From an archaeon (GTDB lineage Archaea > Nanobdellota > Nanobdellia > Pacearchaeales > GW2011-AR1), in contig DAOVXQ010000004.1 of NCBI GenBank assembly GCA_030636025.1, positions 1-64,000 of the forward strand: a stretch of 64,000 nucleotides of DNA, in the 5' to 3' direction. The position numbers were made by a program, and so were the translations under genes. The notes under the pieces were generated by a model that saw only the letters and a list, made by a program, of their open reading frames with translations, made no database searches and was not told the DNA's origin. Shown here piece by piece: positions 27,101 to 37,194 of the stretch; within the stretch, counting starts at the first letter, position 1, and every line of letters starts with the position of its first letter.

Positions 27101-29300
27101 ATCTGGGAATTTGTTAAATGATACAATAACTATGTCTGAAGTTGCTGGTTGTGGTTGGCTGACTAGTTCTGGGACATATTCGCAGTCGCAAAATATAATT
27201 GATAATGGATTGCTTCATGATTGTATTAATATAACTGCACAGAATGTAACATTTGATGGTAAGGGATTTTATATTTCAAGTAATGTTTCTGTTTCTGGGA
27301 TTTACTCTAATCAATTAAATACAACTATTAGGAATTGTAATGTGAGTATTATTCCAAGCGGTTATGGTATTAAGTTTGTTAGTGCAAATAATTCTTATGT
27401 TTATAATAATACTTTGAATGAGCAAAGTAGAGGATTATTTTTTTCTTTAACTTCTAATACAAAAATAATAAATAACACATTAAATTCAAATAATGATGGA
27501 ATTTATCTTGCTTCAAACTCAAACCATAATCAGATTACAAATAATACTGTAAATTCAAATACTTACGGAATTTTCCTTCACACAAGTTCAAACAACACTA
27601 TATCAAATATAACTGCAAATTCGAATGATATTGGAATTGATTTTGCGGTTAGTTCAAATAATAGTTTAACAGATAATACTGTAAATTCAAATAGGGTTGG
27701 AATTTATCTTGTTTCAAGCTCAAATAATAATTTAACAAACAACAATATTTGGAACTGCACAACTACTAATTTGGGTGGTTTATATCTTAATGATGCAGAT
27801 AACAACACAATTTCAGGAGGAATTATTAATTTAAGTTCAAACGATTTGATTCGTTTTATAACAAACTCAGACAACAATAAATTCAGCGATATTCAGTTAA
27901 TTGGAGCAACAACAAATGATACTTATGTGACTGGGACATCTGTAAATAATACTTTTTTGAATGTAAGTTATGATAATACAAAAGAATATGTGGAAACAGG
28001 GAGCGAGCTAATCAGAAAATGGTATTACCAAGCATATGTTAATGACACTTCTGGAAATGATTTTGCAGATGCAAATGTTACTGGTTTTAATTCAACAGGT
28101 GATTATGTTTTTAATTTGACTGCTAATGCGAGTGGGTGGACTTCTATTGGTGAGATAATTGATTATGTGAATTTTGGCGGGACAAAGAATTATTATTCTA
28201 ATTATACGATTTATGCGCGGAATGCGAGTTTGTCGACTGATTCTCATACTTATAATGTTAGTTTGGAGCTGAATAATTTGGCTGATAGTTTTGAGATTGA
28301 TAATATTGACCCTGTTGTTTCTTTGCGAGATATTCCGAGTTCTACTTCCTCGACGACGATTAATTATAATTATAATGTGACTGACAATTCGAGTGTTTCG
28401 AGCTGTTCTTTGATTTTGGGTGGGGCTGTTGTTGCTTCTGATACAGATGTTAATAATTCAGGAGCTAATGAAACAATTACTTATACAACTTCTGCTGGGA
28501 CTCATATTTATTATGTTAGTTGCAATGATTCTGCATTGAATGTTGGGAATTCGAGTTCTGGAACAATTGTTGTTATTTCTACGACGACGACTGTTGTTAC
28601 TAGTGGGGGTGGGGGCGGAGGAACTTCAATTAGGACAATTTCTTTGAAGATAGAGTTTCCTTCTGATTTTTCAGAAGAGCCTGGCAAGATAGAAGTTCCA
28701 ATTACAATTAATAATAATGGGCAGACTAATCTGCGAGGAGTTAGTTTGACGAGTCATATTTTAAAAGATTTCGAATTGAGCGATGTAAGAACAGAATTTA
28801 ACCAGAGTTCTTTTGATTCTATTTCTGCAGGGGAGAAAGAAAATGTTGTTCTTACTGCTTATGCAGACTTGGATGCGATGTCTTTATATGAGCTTGTTGT
28901 GAATGTGAGTTCGACGACTCCAGCTTACAACACAGATAATAGTTTGATTCTTAATCTTGCTGGAGCAAATGTGACGACGGTTCAGAAAATGATTGTGTTT
29001 ACTGAGGATATGATTGTTGGGAATGCTGAATGTTTAGAATTAAAAGAAATGGTTGAAGATGCTCAGAAATCTTTTGAACAAGGTGATTTTGAAGGGGCGA
29101 TTTTGAAATCACGGACTGCTGTCGAGGCGTGTAAAGAATATATTTCAGGAGTTCAACAACCAATTTATGCAGAAAAACCCAAATTAGATTTTTCTATTTA
29201 TTTAATTATCGGAGTTATTGTTGCAGTTCTTTTTGGAATAATTTTTAATTTAGTGAAGGTTATAATATTTAGGAAGAAAGGCGGGAAAAGAAAGGTTTAA
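24138..29300 (+). CDS. Giant cell-surface protein: N-terminal YYY-module and TM anchor, parallel beta-helix (NosD-like) repeats, C-terminal TM
   Basis: Start at ATG 24138 (MVYKRYIKRKGKLCGPYYYES...); many 'NNTVNSN..GIYL..SSNN.LTNN' repeats; C-terminal 'LIIGVIVAVLFGIIFNLVKVIIFRKKGGKRKV'. Confidence 0.8.
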   Translation: MVYKRYIKRKGKLCGPYYYESYRGEDGKVHSRYLANYKPKKNHKKLFLILGIVFGIFILLLAGNINYSLTGKVVSNVTEVDLEIAGKMAEKKLVSSKDIREHIGLNVKQGIFEENKVMEFDLPEGKVELEFDLLDYGSWEESDVESEVEAENFDILVEESSEKYKWGYDIKLNDLNFMARIDVKSSDNIKIIDNQTLKIGNSYISFSDLADEGYSLSVDSPVVLSEVNVSLDELNVSEVNVSEMNVTEIVVNESEIDTGENITSIVNESLPEVIGNISEEINITLPEENIIQEINETIETNLSEELESEIDEIDIEEVEVEDVEIEVEDVEIEVEDVEDVEQPIEEKENDEGDVVGITGNIIRGLTGFVVNGFGGITGFAVQEQRTVSIYIQRDFSLRDDSGEPNGTNVSVGDMINLDPFIIILISKAEHLDENRGFVSDIYDEVKEKDGNWSEIIGGGEYVRVTFEENLTMDKDITLFARGVGGNAQIEVYRKEGNEVIALFENISEENWYKIYLTNLGVEVNEDVFDLKVLGSVEFDYIVDPVGDNGTATDGNTVFRCGTITESGVFVMNQSITNNSLTGDCINITVANVELNCNGSYISSNGSYTGIYSDQLNTTIRNCNISVGAGSGGYGIELNNANNSYVYNNTLNEQNRGLYLFSTNNSIIENNTVNLNSYGIYILESLNNNLTNNTVNSNSNEGIYIIDSLSHTLTNNIANNNIKDGIELAEWVVGEDLINEGHILTNNIANNNSDSGIVISRVDYSILTNNTANLNGDNGITNINGYNNNLTNNTLNSNAWGISLSGPSNILLNNNIWNCTDSSYGCLNLWSSENNVISGGIINLSAGYLIHMESDLTPGDNNRFIDIQLIGATLNDTYLFGNTINHTFLNCSYNSSKEYVETGSELIRKWYYQAYVNDTSGNAVSGADVLGYNVSGSLDFNATTNSSGWINKTEVTEYVNSGGTKSYYSLYSVNARNSSYADGIVSTNISGNLLNDTITMSEVAGCGWLTSSGTYSQSQNIIDNGLLHDCINITAQNVTFDGKGFYISSNVSVSGIYSNQLNTTIRNCNVSIIPSGYGIKFVSANNSYVYNNTLNEQSRGLFFSLTSNTKIINNTLNSNNDGIYLASNSNHNQITNNTVNSNTYGIFLHTSSNNTISNITANSNDIGIDFAVSSNNSLTDNTVNSNRVGIYLVSSSNNNLTNNNIWNCTTTNLGGLYLNDADNNTISGGIINLSSNDLIRFITNSDNNKFSDIQLIGATTNDTYVTGTSVNNTFLNVSYDNTKEYVETGSELIRKWYYQAYVNDTSGNDFADANVTGFNSTGDYVFNLTANASGWTSIGEIIDYVNFGGTKNYYSNYTIYARNASLSTDSHTYNVSLELNNLADSFEIDNIDPVVSLRDIPSSTSSTTINYNYNVTDNSSVSSCSLILGGAVVASDTDVNNSGANETITYTTSAGTHIYYVSCNDSALNVGNSSSGTIVVISTTTTVVTSGGGGGGTSIRTISLKIEFPSDFSEEPGKIEVPITINNNGQTNLRGVSLTSHILKDFELSDVRTEFNQSSFDSISAGEKENVVLTAYADLDAMSLYELVVNVSSTTPAYNTDNSLILNLAGANVTTVQKMIVFTEDMIVGNAECLELKEMVEDAQKSFEQGDFEGAILKSRTAVEACKEYISGVQQPIYAEKPKLDFSIYLIIGVIVAVLFGIIFNLVKVIIFRKKGGKRKV
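25080..25155 (+). repeat. In-frame tandem repeat encoding VEDVEIE units
   Basis: 'gaagtagaagatgtggaaatt' repeated in tandem. Confidence 0.8.
26821..26896 (+). repeat. 76-nt internal repeat, copy 1
   Basis: Matches 27979-28054 with a single mismatch. Confidence 0.9.
27979..28054 (+). repeat. 76-nt internal repeat, copy 2
   Basis: Matches 26821-26896 with a single mismatch. Confidence 0.9.
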
Positions 29301-29334
29301 AAAAAAGAGTGTTTTAAATTTATAGAAAGAGAAA

Positions 29335-30375
29335 ATGAAAAAAAGAGGAATAAAAAAGGTGAGAAAGAGTAAATCGAAAAAGGTGCAATTAGAAAAAAAA
29401 GAAATTGTTATAAAAAAGGAAGAAGTGAAAATTTTTTCTGATAAAATATTGAATTTGAAAAGAGAGATTGGAAAAGTGGTTATTGATCAGGATGAAGTTG
29501 TGGACGGGCTTGTAAGAGCTTTAATTTGCAATGGGCATGTTATTGTCGAGGGAGTTCCAGGAATAGCTAAGACCTTATTAATTAAGGCATTAGGGGCGGT
29601 TAGTTGTTGTGATGTTAAAAGGGTGCAATTTACAGTGGATTTATTGCCTACAGATATTGTTGGGCTTACAATCTATAAGAAAAACAAGGGGTTTGAAGTA
29701 ATTAGGGGGCCGGTTTTTACGAATTTTTTAATTGCAGATGAAATAAATAGGAGTCCCCCAAAAACACAATCAGCATTATTGGAGGCCATGCAGGAAAATC
29801 AGGTTACCATTGGTAGAAATACTTGTGTTCTTCCAAAACCATTTTTTGTTATGGCTACTCAAAATCCAATAGAATTAGAAGGAGTTTATAGTTTGCCAGA
29901 AGCACAATTGGACAGGTTTTTATTTAAGTTATTGATAAATTATCCAAAGAAAGATAAAGAAAAAATAATAATGAAGCAAAATATTGACCTTAAACCTTTT
30001 GAGAATTTTGCTTTGAAAAAAGTTATTTCTGTGAATGATGTAATAAAAATGCAGGCATTGGTTAAGAAAATTCATTTGAGTGAAACAATTGAGGATTATA
30101 TAGTTAATATTGTTGATGCTACGAGAGATAAGAATGGGAAGTATGCCAAATATATTCAGTGGGGCGGTTCTCCGAGGGCGACGATTGGATTGTATATTTC
30201 CAGCAAGGCAGAGGCATTGATGAATGGTCGGACTTTTGTTAAGCCAGAGGATGTCAAGAAGGTCGTATTAGATGTTTTAAGGCATCGGATGATTTTGACT
30301 TATGAGGCAGAGACAAAAGAAATTTCTGTAGATTGGTTAATAGAAAATATATTAAATGAAATTCCAATGCCTTAA
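29335..30375 (+). CDS. MoxR-family AAA+ ATPase
   Basis: 'GHVIVEGVPGIAKTLLIKALG', 'FLIADEINRSPPKTQSALLEAMQE', 'FVMATQNPIELEGVYSLPEAQLDRFLFKL'. Confidence 0.95.
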   Translation: MKKRGIKKVRKSKSKKVQLEKKEIVIKKEEVKIFSDKILNLKREIGKVVIDQDEVVDGLVRALICNGHVIVEGVPGIAKTLLIKALGAVSCCDVKRVQFTVDLLPTDIVGLTIYKKNKGFEVIRGPVFTNFLIADEINRSPPKTQSALLEAMQENQVTIGRNTCVLPKPFFVMATQNPIELEGVYSLPEAQLDRFLFKLLINYPKKDKEKIIMKQNIDLKPFENFALKKVISVNDVIKMQALVKKIHLSETIEDYIVNIVDATRDKNGKYAKYIQWGGSPRATIGLYISSKAEALMNGRTFVKPEDVKKVVLDVLRHRMILTYEAETKEISVDWLIENILNEIPMP

Positions 30376-30377
30376 AA

Positions 30378-31277
30378 ATGGGAAAGTTAAATGTTGATTT
30401 TTCTAAGGCCATAGATAAATTTGAATTTTTAATGAAAAAAAGATTTTCAGTAAAAAAAGTTTTTTATCGGCGACTTTTTCGGGGAAAGGGAAAAGAATTT
30501 GATTCTTATAGGGCATATACTCCAAATGATGATGCAAGTATGATAGATTGGAAAGCAACTATGAAATCGGGTAACCAGCCCCTTGTTAAACAGTATGTTG
30601 AAGAAAAAGATCTCGAAGTTTTTTTTATAGTTGATGTTGGGGATAATATGCTGTTTGGTTCAGGAAAATATTTAAAGGGAGAGATAGCCGCAGAAGTTTC
30701 TGCTTCTATAGCTCATTGGATGATTAAATCTCGGAATAAAATTGGATTTGTTCTTCAGGGAAATAATGCGACGAGGATTAGGAAGGTTTATGGGGGGGTG
30801 GAGCAATTTTATTTTTTTGCAAAAGATTTGAGAAATGCGAAATTATATGGTGGCAATTCTGACTTGAAGAAAGTTTTGAGAATATTGAGCCCTCATTTAA
30901 AAAAAGTTTCTGCGGTTTTTATAATTTCAGATTTTATAAATATTGATGAAGAGTATGTTAAAATTTTTAAAGAATTTGCATTAAAATATGAGACAATCGG
31001 GATAATGGTTCGGGATAGGGTTGATGTGCAACTTCCGAATTTAAACAGGGAAGTTATTGTTGAAGACATTTATACAGGGGAGCAGAGATTGATAAATCCT
31101 GGTTTGATAAGGCACCAGTATGAAAAAAATGCTATTGAACAAAAAAAGAAGATTGAGAAAATTTTTAAGGTTGCAGGAGCAGATTTGTTGACATTATATA
31201 CTGATAAAGATTTTATAAATCCTTTAGTTGATTTTTTAACCTCGAGGATTAAAAATGCGAGGCATATTAGAAGATGA
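30378..31277 (+). CDS. DUF58 domain protein
   Basis: 'GKGKEFDSYRAYTPNDDASMIDWKATMKSGNQPLVKQYVEEKDLEVFFIVDVGDNM'; MoxR operon context. Confidence 0.92.
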   Translation: MGKLNVDFSKAIDKFEFLMKKRFSVKKVFYRRLFRGKGKEFDSYRAYTPNDDASMIDWKATMKSGNQPLVKQYVEEKDLEVFFIVDVGDNMLFGSGKYLKGEIAAEVSASIAHWMIKSRNKIGFVLQGNNATRIRKVYGGVEQFYFFAKDLRNAKLYGGNSDLKKVLRILSPHLKKVSAVFIISDFINIDEEYVKIFKEFALKYETIGIMVRDRVDVQLPNLNREVIVEDIYTGEQRLINPGLIRHQYEKNAIEQKKKIEKIFKVAGADLLTLYTDKDFINPLVDFLTSRIKNARHIRR

Positions 31278-32194
31278 TAATTTTCACACACCCACAATAT
31301 TTGGTATTGCTTTTTAGTATTCCAATTCTTATATTTGTTCATATTCTTTCTCTTAGGAGTGTAAAGAAAAAATCAATTAAATTTGTTAATTTTGATGCAA
31401 TAAAAAGAATTAGAGGGGTTGAAGTATTTTCAAAAAATTTGACTATTTTGTATATAAGTATGATAATGGTTGTTTTAATTATTTTTTCTATTTCTGGAAT
31501 GAGTATAACCCGACAGGCAACCGCAAGTGATTTGTCTTTTATTTTAGTTATTGATGCTTCAATGAGTATGGGTTCTGTGGATATTTTTCCTAGCAGGATT
31601 GATGCAGCGAAAGAGGCAGCTATAAATTTTTTAGAGATGATTCCAGAAAAAACAAAATTAGGAATTGTTTCCTTTTCTGGGAGTGCATTTATAGAACAAG
31701 AATTAACAGAAGATAAACAGATGATTAAAAATTCTATAGGGAATGTTAATATAAAATCTGTTGGGGGGACAGATATTTTTGAAGCCATAACAACTTCTGT
31801 GAATATGTTAAGGGGAGAAGAGGGCAAGACAATTATCCTTATTAGCGACGGGCAAGCGAATATAAATGCCATTCAAAATATTGTAGATTACAGTAATAAA
31901 AATAATGTTATGATTCATTCGCTTGGGGTTGGGACAAAAGAGGGGGTTGAAGGTAAATCTGGCGCTGTTTTCAAAATTTCAGAAGATAGTTTAAGAACTA
32001 TTGCTGAAAAAACTGAAGGAAGATATTATAATATTGATGAGGTAGAAGATTTTTATTCTTCTTTAAATGAAATTATAGATGTAACAGAAAAAAGAGCGGT
32101 TTATTCTCTTTCTTTATATTTGATGATTTCTGTTTTAGTTCTTTTTATTATTGATTTTATTCTCATTAATACGAGATATAGAATTCTTCCTTAA
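31274..32194 (+). CDS. VWA domain membrane protein (BatA-like)
   Basis: MIDAS 'LVIDASMSMGS', 'KLGIVSFSGSAFIEQELTED', 'GGTDIFEAI', N- and C-terminal TMs. Confidence 0.92.
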   Translation: MIIFTHPQYLVLLFSIPILIFVHILSLRSVKKKSIKFVNFDAIKRIRGVEVFSKNLTILYISMIMVVLIIFSISGMSITRQATASDLSFILVIDASMSMGSVDIFPSRIDAAKEAAINFLEMIPEKTKLGIVSFSGSAFIEQELTEDKQMIKNSIGNVNIKSVGGTDIFEAITTSVNMLRGEEGKTIILISDGQANINAIQNIVDYSNKNNVMIHSLGVGTKEGVEGKSGAVFKISEDSLRTIAEKTEGRYYNIDEVEDFYSSLNEIIDVTEKRAVYSLSLYLMISVLVLFIIDFILINTRYRILP

Positions 32195-32201
32195 TAAAAA
32201 A

Positions 32202-32723
32202 TTATTTGTGTTTTCTTTTTGGTTTGGATTTTTTGTGTTTGTTCTGTTTTTTCTTTATAATCTTTTTTACTACCTTCGGTTTCTTATTTTTTATTATATT
32301 ATTGAAATTATTAATTAGATTTGAAACATCCTCTTTTTTTATTTCATTTTCTGAATATAATGCATAAGAAATTTCGTCGCAAAAATTTGTAAAATCTTTT
32401 TTTCTTTTCCCCCTTAGTTTTTGGGTAATTTCTTTATAAGTTAATTGTGATTTTTCTTTCAAATATTCTTTAAAAAATTTTTTTACTTTTTTATCAAAAG
32501 CCAATAAATCTTGTTTAGGGTTTCTTGTTCTTGTTATTCTTATTGTTTTTTTTGTTTTTTTTGTTTTTTTTTGTCCATGCTTTTTTCTAATTTTTTGAAT
32601 TATTATAATTATAATTAATATAAATATTATTACAATTAAAGATATTATAAAAAAACTTAATTTCATTTTTAGACTGCTGTCTTTTATATAATTAAATATG
32701 TCTGTTAAAAATTCCCTTCTCAT
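32202..32723 (-). CDS. Hypothetical single-TM protein with basic C-terminus
   Basis: 173 aa, 'LSFFIISLIVIIFILIIIIII' TM, Lys-rich tail; convergent to the VWA gene. Confidence 0.55.
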   Translation of the reverse strand: MRREFLTDIFNYIKDSSLKMKLSFFIISLIVIIFILIIIIIIQKIRKKHGQKKTKKTKKTIRITRTRNPKQDLLAFDKKVKKFFKEYLKEKSQLTYKEITQKLRGKRKKDFTNFCDEISYALYSENEIKKEDVSNLINNFNNIIKNKKPKVVKKIIKKKQNKHKKSKPKRKHK

Positions 32724-32829
32724 TTTAATTAAATAAATGAAATAAGTATAAAAATGTTTTTATTAGCAAGATTTAAATAATTAAGAACTCTTTTAAGGAA
32801 TTGTTTGTTGTGAAGATAAATTTAATAAA

Positions 32830-33807
32830 ATGGCAATTATATTTAAAAAAAAGAAATTAAAGTTGGTCCCCCTTCTTTTAATAATTTTACTTTTCTTTGT
32901 TTTTATTATTGTATTTTCTTCTTCTTATCTTTTTTTAAAATTTAAACCAGGGGATTTAGTTTATGAAAAAGATACGGGATTTATCGGGGAGATTAAGGGC
33001 ATTTCTTTGCCTGACGATTATTTAGTTCAATGGCCAGATGGAAGTTTGAGCAAAGAACCATTGTTTGATTTAAAAAAATTAAGTGAATTGAGCGACATTG
33101 AAATTAGGGATATTCTTGAAAAAGAAAGTAATCAGGGATATGATTTTTATATTGAAGGGGAAGAGGTTTTGGATTATATGTCTGAAACTGTTAATACAAC
33201 TAAATCAAAAATCATTTCAGAATTTGAAGAAATAGGGGGTTTTAATTTAATAATTGGGGAAGAGGGGTGCGAGCCGAATTTTATTTGTGGTAATTGGGGC
33301 GAGTGCCAAACCACTTATAATTTGCAAAGTTTTGTGATAAAGGAATTTGCTTTTGGTGTTCAATACAGACATTGCATTGATTATTCCAAATGCATGGCGG
33401 ATTTTGTGGACTCGAAAAAATGCGATGTGAAAATTCCTATAATTTCTAAAAAAATTGAATTAGACGGCAGAGAATTTGTAGAAATTTATGACGAGAATAA
33501 TGTTTTGATTTCAAGGTTGGAATTGGTTGAAGGGATTTATCAGAAATTAAATATCCAAATGTTATTTGATGAAAAAAATTATCCCCCTCATTGTTTTGAT
33601 GGTGTGAAAAATTATGACGAGGATGAGATAGATTGTGTTTATTCTGGAGATTCTTGCCCTGTTTGTAGAGCAGAACTTTCTGCAGAAAAAGGAAATCATT
33701 TACTTATGATAGCAATTTTGATTGGTTTGTCTGGCGCATGTTTGTTTTTGATAATATTATATTTGAGTTTACATAATGGGTGTCAAAGAATTAGGAAGAA
33801 GAATTAA
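32830..33807 (+). CDS. Hypothetical membrane-anchored protein with Cys-containing ectodomain
   Basis: N- and C-terminal TM segments; 'CEPNFICGNWGECQTTYN' and 'CFDGVKNYDEDEIDCVYSGDSCPVC' motifs. Confidence 0.65.
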   Translation: MAIIFKKKKLKLVPLLLIILLFFVFIIVFSSSYLFLKFKPGDLVYEKDTGFIGEIKGISLPDDYLVQWPDGSLSKEPLFDLKKLSELSDIEIRDILEKESNQGYDFYIEGEEVLDYMSETVNTTKSKIISEFEEIGGFNLIIGEEGCEPNFICGNWGECQTTYNLQSFVIKEFAFGVQYRHCIDYSKCMADFVDSKKCDVKIPIISKKIELDGREFVEIYDENNVLISRLELVEGIYQKLNIQMLFDEKNYPPHCFDGVKNYDEDEIDCVYSGDSCPVCRAELSAEKGNHLLMIAILIGLSGACLFLIILYLSLHNGCQRIRKKN

Positions 33808-33854
33808 GATTCTATGGGGATTAAGTTTATAAGATTAGGGAATTTGAGTTTGTT

Positions 33855-34892
33855 ATGTTAACTAAAAAACAGATTGGAGAAATAAGGGAACATTTAGAAA
33901 AGGCACAGAATCCTTTGTTTTTTTTTGATAATGATAATGATGGGTTGACGAGTTTTTTATTGTTGAGGCGGTTTATTGGTCGGGGGCGGGGAGTTGCGAT
34001 TAAAAGTTTTCCTGATTTGAATATTTCGTATTATAGAAAGATTAGCGAGTTAAAACCAGATTATGTTTTTATATTGGATAAGCCAGTTGTTTCTGATGAA
34101 TTTTTAGAAAAAGTTAGAGAAGCAAATATCCCCATTGTTTGGATTGACCATCATATTATGAAAAAACCTAATATTGGCGAGGGCATTTATTATTATAATT
34201 CTTATAAGAGTAAATTTGGAGAGCCGGTTTCTTATTTGTCTTATAAGATTGCAAATAAGAAAGAGGATATTTGGCTGGCGATGATTGGATGTATAAGTGA
34301 TTGTTATATGCCTAAATTTTATAAAGAATTTGAAAAGAAATTTCCAGAATTGAGTAAGAAAAATCCGAAGTCTGCTTTTGATTTGCTTTATGATTCTGAG
34401 ATTGGAAGGATTGCAAGAATATTGGATTTTTCTTTAAAAGATACGACGACAAATGTAGTTAATATGTTGAGATTTATGATGAAAGTTAAAGCACCGGTGG
34501 ATATTTTGGAAGAGAATTCAAAAACAAAACAAATTTTGAAAAGATATGGGGAGATAAATAAAAAATATTATGTGTTAATTGAAAAAGCGAGATTTTGCGC
34601 AACTGAAAAATTACTTTATTTTCAATATGGGGGAGAGTTTAGTTTAAGCGCGAATTTGTCTAATCAGTTGAGTTATGAATTTCCTGATAAAGTTGTGGTT
34701 GTTGTTTATCTTAATAATGAGATTGCAAATATTTCTATTCGGGGAAAAGGAGATGTTAGGAAGTTGACATTAAAAGCAATTGATGGGATTGAGGGGGCTT
34801 CTGGTGGCGGACATAAAAATGCTACTGGTGCGAAGATAAATGTAAGTTATCTGCAGGAGTTTAAGGAAAAAATTGAGGGGTTGGTTGGTTGA
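33855..34892 (+). CDS. DHH/DHHA1 family phosphoesterase (RecJ-like)
   Basis: 'NPLFFFDNDNDGLTSFLLLRRF', 'IPIVWIDHHIMKKP', 'EGASGGGHKNATGAKI'. Confidence 0.85.
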   Translation: MLTKKQIGEIREHLEKAQNPLFFFDNDNDGLTSFLLLRRFIGRGRGVAIKSFPDLNISYYRKISELKPDYVFILDKPVVSDEFLEKVREANIPIVWIDHHIMKKPNIGEGIYYYNSYKSKFGEPVSYLSYKIANKKEDIWLAMIGCISDCYMPKFYKEFEKKFPELSKKNPKSAFDLLYDSEIGRIARILDFSLKDTTTNVVNMLRFMMKVKAPVDILEENSKTKQILKRYGEINKKYYVLIEKARFCATEKLLYFQYGGEFSLSANLSNQLSYEFPDKVVVVVYLNNEIANISIRGKGDVRKLTLKAIDGIEGASGGGHKNATGAKINVSYLQEFKEKIEGLVG

Positions 34893-35016
34893 AATTAACA
34901 TAAACAGAGGTTTCGCTGTAGGTGAAATTTTGGTCGGAAATGAAAAAGAGTGCTTTTATTAATTTGATAATGGTAACAGAACGAAAGGTTTATAAGGCCG
35001 GAAAATATAATCGTGT

Positions 35017-35505
35017 ATGGTGAGAAATTCAAATCATAAATATAATCTTAAAGAAACCGTTTGTTTAGGTGACGAAGAATTAGGAATTATAGAAAGAATT
35101 ATAATAAAAGAGGAAACTAAAATAGATAGTGAAGGGACAAGTAATTCAAGAGATGTGACTTATGGAGTTCGTTCTGATTATCTTTCTATTTTTAACTATG
35201 GTGAATCTAATCTAGCCCCCTCAAAAAGACAGTTACATAATGATGCTTTTAGGGTTAAAGAAGGGCAAATTATTTTAAGAGACAATAATGAATATATTGT
35301 AGAATCTGCAAGAGGAGGATTACAGTCCTTCCCTGGAGGAGCAATGGGAAGGGTTCATACAGGTCAGGTATGGTATGTTAAAGCAAGAAAGTTGGATAAT
35401 GGAAAATATGATCCAAATGGGGAAATTATAGAATTTGATCAAGAAGAAGATAAAAAACCAATTGACATTATAAGAACGATGAATGTAAAAACAATATATG
35501 AATAA
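35017..35505 (+). CDS. Hypothetical protein
   Basis: 162-aa ORF. Confidence 0.5.
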   Translation: MVRNSNHKYNLKETVCLGDEELGIIERIIIKEETKIDSEGTSNSRDVTYGVRSDYLSIFNYGESNLAPSKRQLHNDAFRVKEGQIILRDNNEYIVESARGGLQSFPGGAMGRVHTGQVWYVKARKLDNGKYDPNGEIIEFDQEEDKKPIDIIRTMNVKTIYE

Positions 35506-35549
35506 AACATTTTTAATAAGAAATTTAAATTTTAGTTGAAAAATTTGAT

Positions 35550-37184
35550 TTAATAACTTTTCCCGACTTTGACTAAATAATTTGCAGGGCTATTGCAAAT
35601 TATGCAGGATTTTTTTGGGTTTGATTTTGTAATAAATAATGTTTTGACTCCCTGTGTTTTAAATTTTAATTCTTCTTCGCATTTAATTTTATTGCATAAT
35701 GGAATTTCTACAATGTTTTTTTCTTTGATTAATTTATTTAATTCTGTTAATGAATCTGCTTTTTTGTTTTTGTCAAAATAATTTTTTTTGGATTTTTCAT
35801 ATAATGAATTTTGAATTTCCTCGAGGATTTTTGGAATTTCGGTTTTTAATTTTGATATTTTAATTGATTGTTTTTTTAAATTGTCTCTTCTTACAACAAT
35901 GACTTCTTTTTTTTCTAAGTCTCTGCTTCCTAATTCTATTCTTATTGGAATTCCTTTTAGTTCATATTCATTGAATTTAAATCCTGGGCGATAATCTTCC
36001 CGGTCATCAAGAATTGGGTGATGGTTGGAGAGTGTTTTTTGAATTTCTTTTGCTTGTTCTAAAATTTTATTTTTATCTTTTTCAAAAAATATTGGAATTA
36101 TCACTAATTGATTTGGGGCGATTTTTGGGGGCAGGATTAATCCCTTTTCATCTGAATGAACTGCAAACATTACCCCTAACATTCTTGTTGAAATTGCATA
36201 AGTGTTTTGGTAGGCATATTGTTCTTTAGAGTTTTTATCTAAGAATTTTATGTCATATGCTTTTGCAAAGTTTTGCCCGTCGTAGTGGAAACAAGGTCCT
36301 TCGATTGCTTTTCCGTTGGGCATTATGTAATGCAGTTTTTCAGAAAAAATTGCTCCTGCGAATTTTTCTTTTTCTGTTTTTCTTCCATATTCTCCGTATA
36401 ATGCCAAATAGTTTTCGCAGATTTCTTTGTAGACGCTGATTACTTCTTTTCCTTCTTTTAAGGCCTGTTTTTCATTTTCTAAAACCGTATGAAGTTCGTT
36501 CCATAAAAATTCTCTTGTTCTTAAAAATGGGACAGGATGTTTGAATTCCCATCTGACTACATTGTTCCATTGGTTTAATTTTAATGGCAAGTCTCTGTAA
36601 CTTCTAATCCATTTTGCATAAGAGGGATACATTATTGTTTCAGATGTTGGGCGGACTGCGAATCTTTCGTTTAATTTAGTATTTCCTGTGTGAGTTACCC
36701 ATGCTACTTCTGGTGAAAAACCTTCCACGTGTTCTTTTTCTTTATTTAAAAATTTTTCAGGAATTAATAATGGGAAGTAAACATTTTTTATATTTAATTC
36801 TTTAAATCTTTTATCTGTTTCTTGTTTGATTTTTTCCCAAATTGCATAAGCTGTTGGTTTGAAAACTATGCACCCTGAAACTTCGGTATAATCTGCTAAA
36901 TCTGCCTTTAACATTATTTGAGTAAACCATTCTGAGAACTCATCTTTTTCAGCAGTTATTCCTTTATTATCCTGTTTTTCATTTTTTGGTTGTTTTATCT
37001 TTGGTTCTTCTTGGATATTCAAAAGTTTTTTATCTGCCTCAATTTCTTTTTCTTTAAGTTCTTGTTTTTTTAAATTAGCCCCTAAGTAAATTCTTTGTTT
37101 GTCTACTTTTTTGCCATTTCTTATAGATTTGCCTCTGTAATAGTATTTTTTATCTCCTTTTTCTTTAATTTCTGTGTATGTCAT
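35550..37184 (-). CDS. proS: Prolyl-tRNA synthetase (archaeal/eukaryal type) with extra N-terminal YYY-module
   Basis: 'FAVRPTSETIMYPSYAKWIRSYRDLPLKLNQWNNVVRWEFKHPVPFLRTREFLWNELHT'; archaeal-type Cys-containing C-terminus. Confidence 0.95.
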   Translation of the reverse strand: MTYTEIKEKGDKKYYYRGKSIRNGKKVDKQRIYLGANLKKQELKEKEIEADKKLLNIQEEPKIKQPKNEKQDNKGITAEKDEFSEWFTQIMLKADLADYTEVSGCIVFKPTAYAIWEKIKQETDKRFKELNIKNVYFPLLIPEKFLNKEKEHVEGFSPEVAWVTHTGNTKLNERFAVRPTSETIMYPSYAKWIRSYRDLPLKLNQWNNVVRWEFKHPVPFLRTREFLWNELHTVLENEKQALKEGKEVISVYKEICENYLALYGEYGRKTEKEKFAGAIFSEKLHYIMPNGKAIEGPCFHYDGQNFAKAYDIKFLDKNSKEQYAYQNTYAISTRMLGVMFAVHSDEKGLILPPKIAPNQLVIIPIFFEKDKNKILEQAKEIQKTLSNHHPILDDREDYRPGFKFNEYELKGIPIRIELGSRDLEKKEVIVVRRDNLKKQSIKISKLKTEIPKILEEIQNSLYEKSKKNYFDKNKKADSLTELNKLIKEKNIVEIPLCNKIKCEEELKFKTQGVKTLFITKSNPKKSCIICNSPANYLVKVGKSY

Positions 37185-37194
37185 ATGTTTATGT

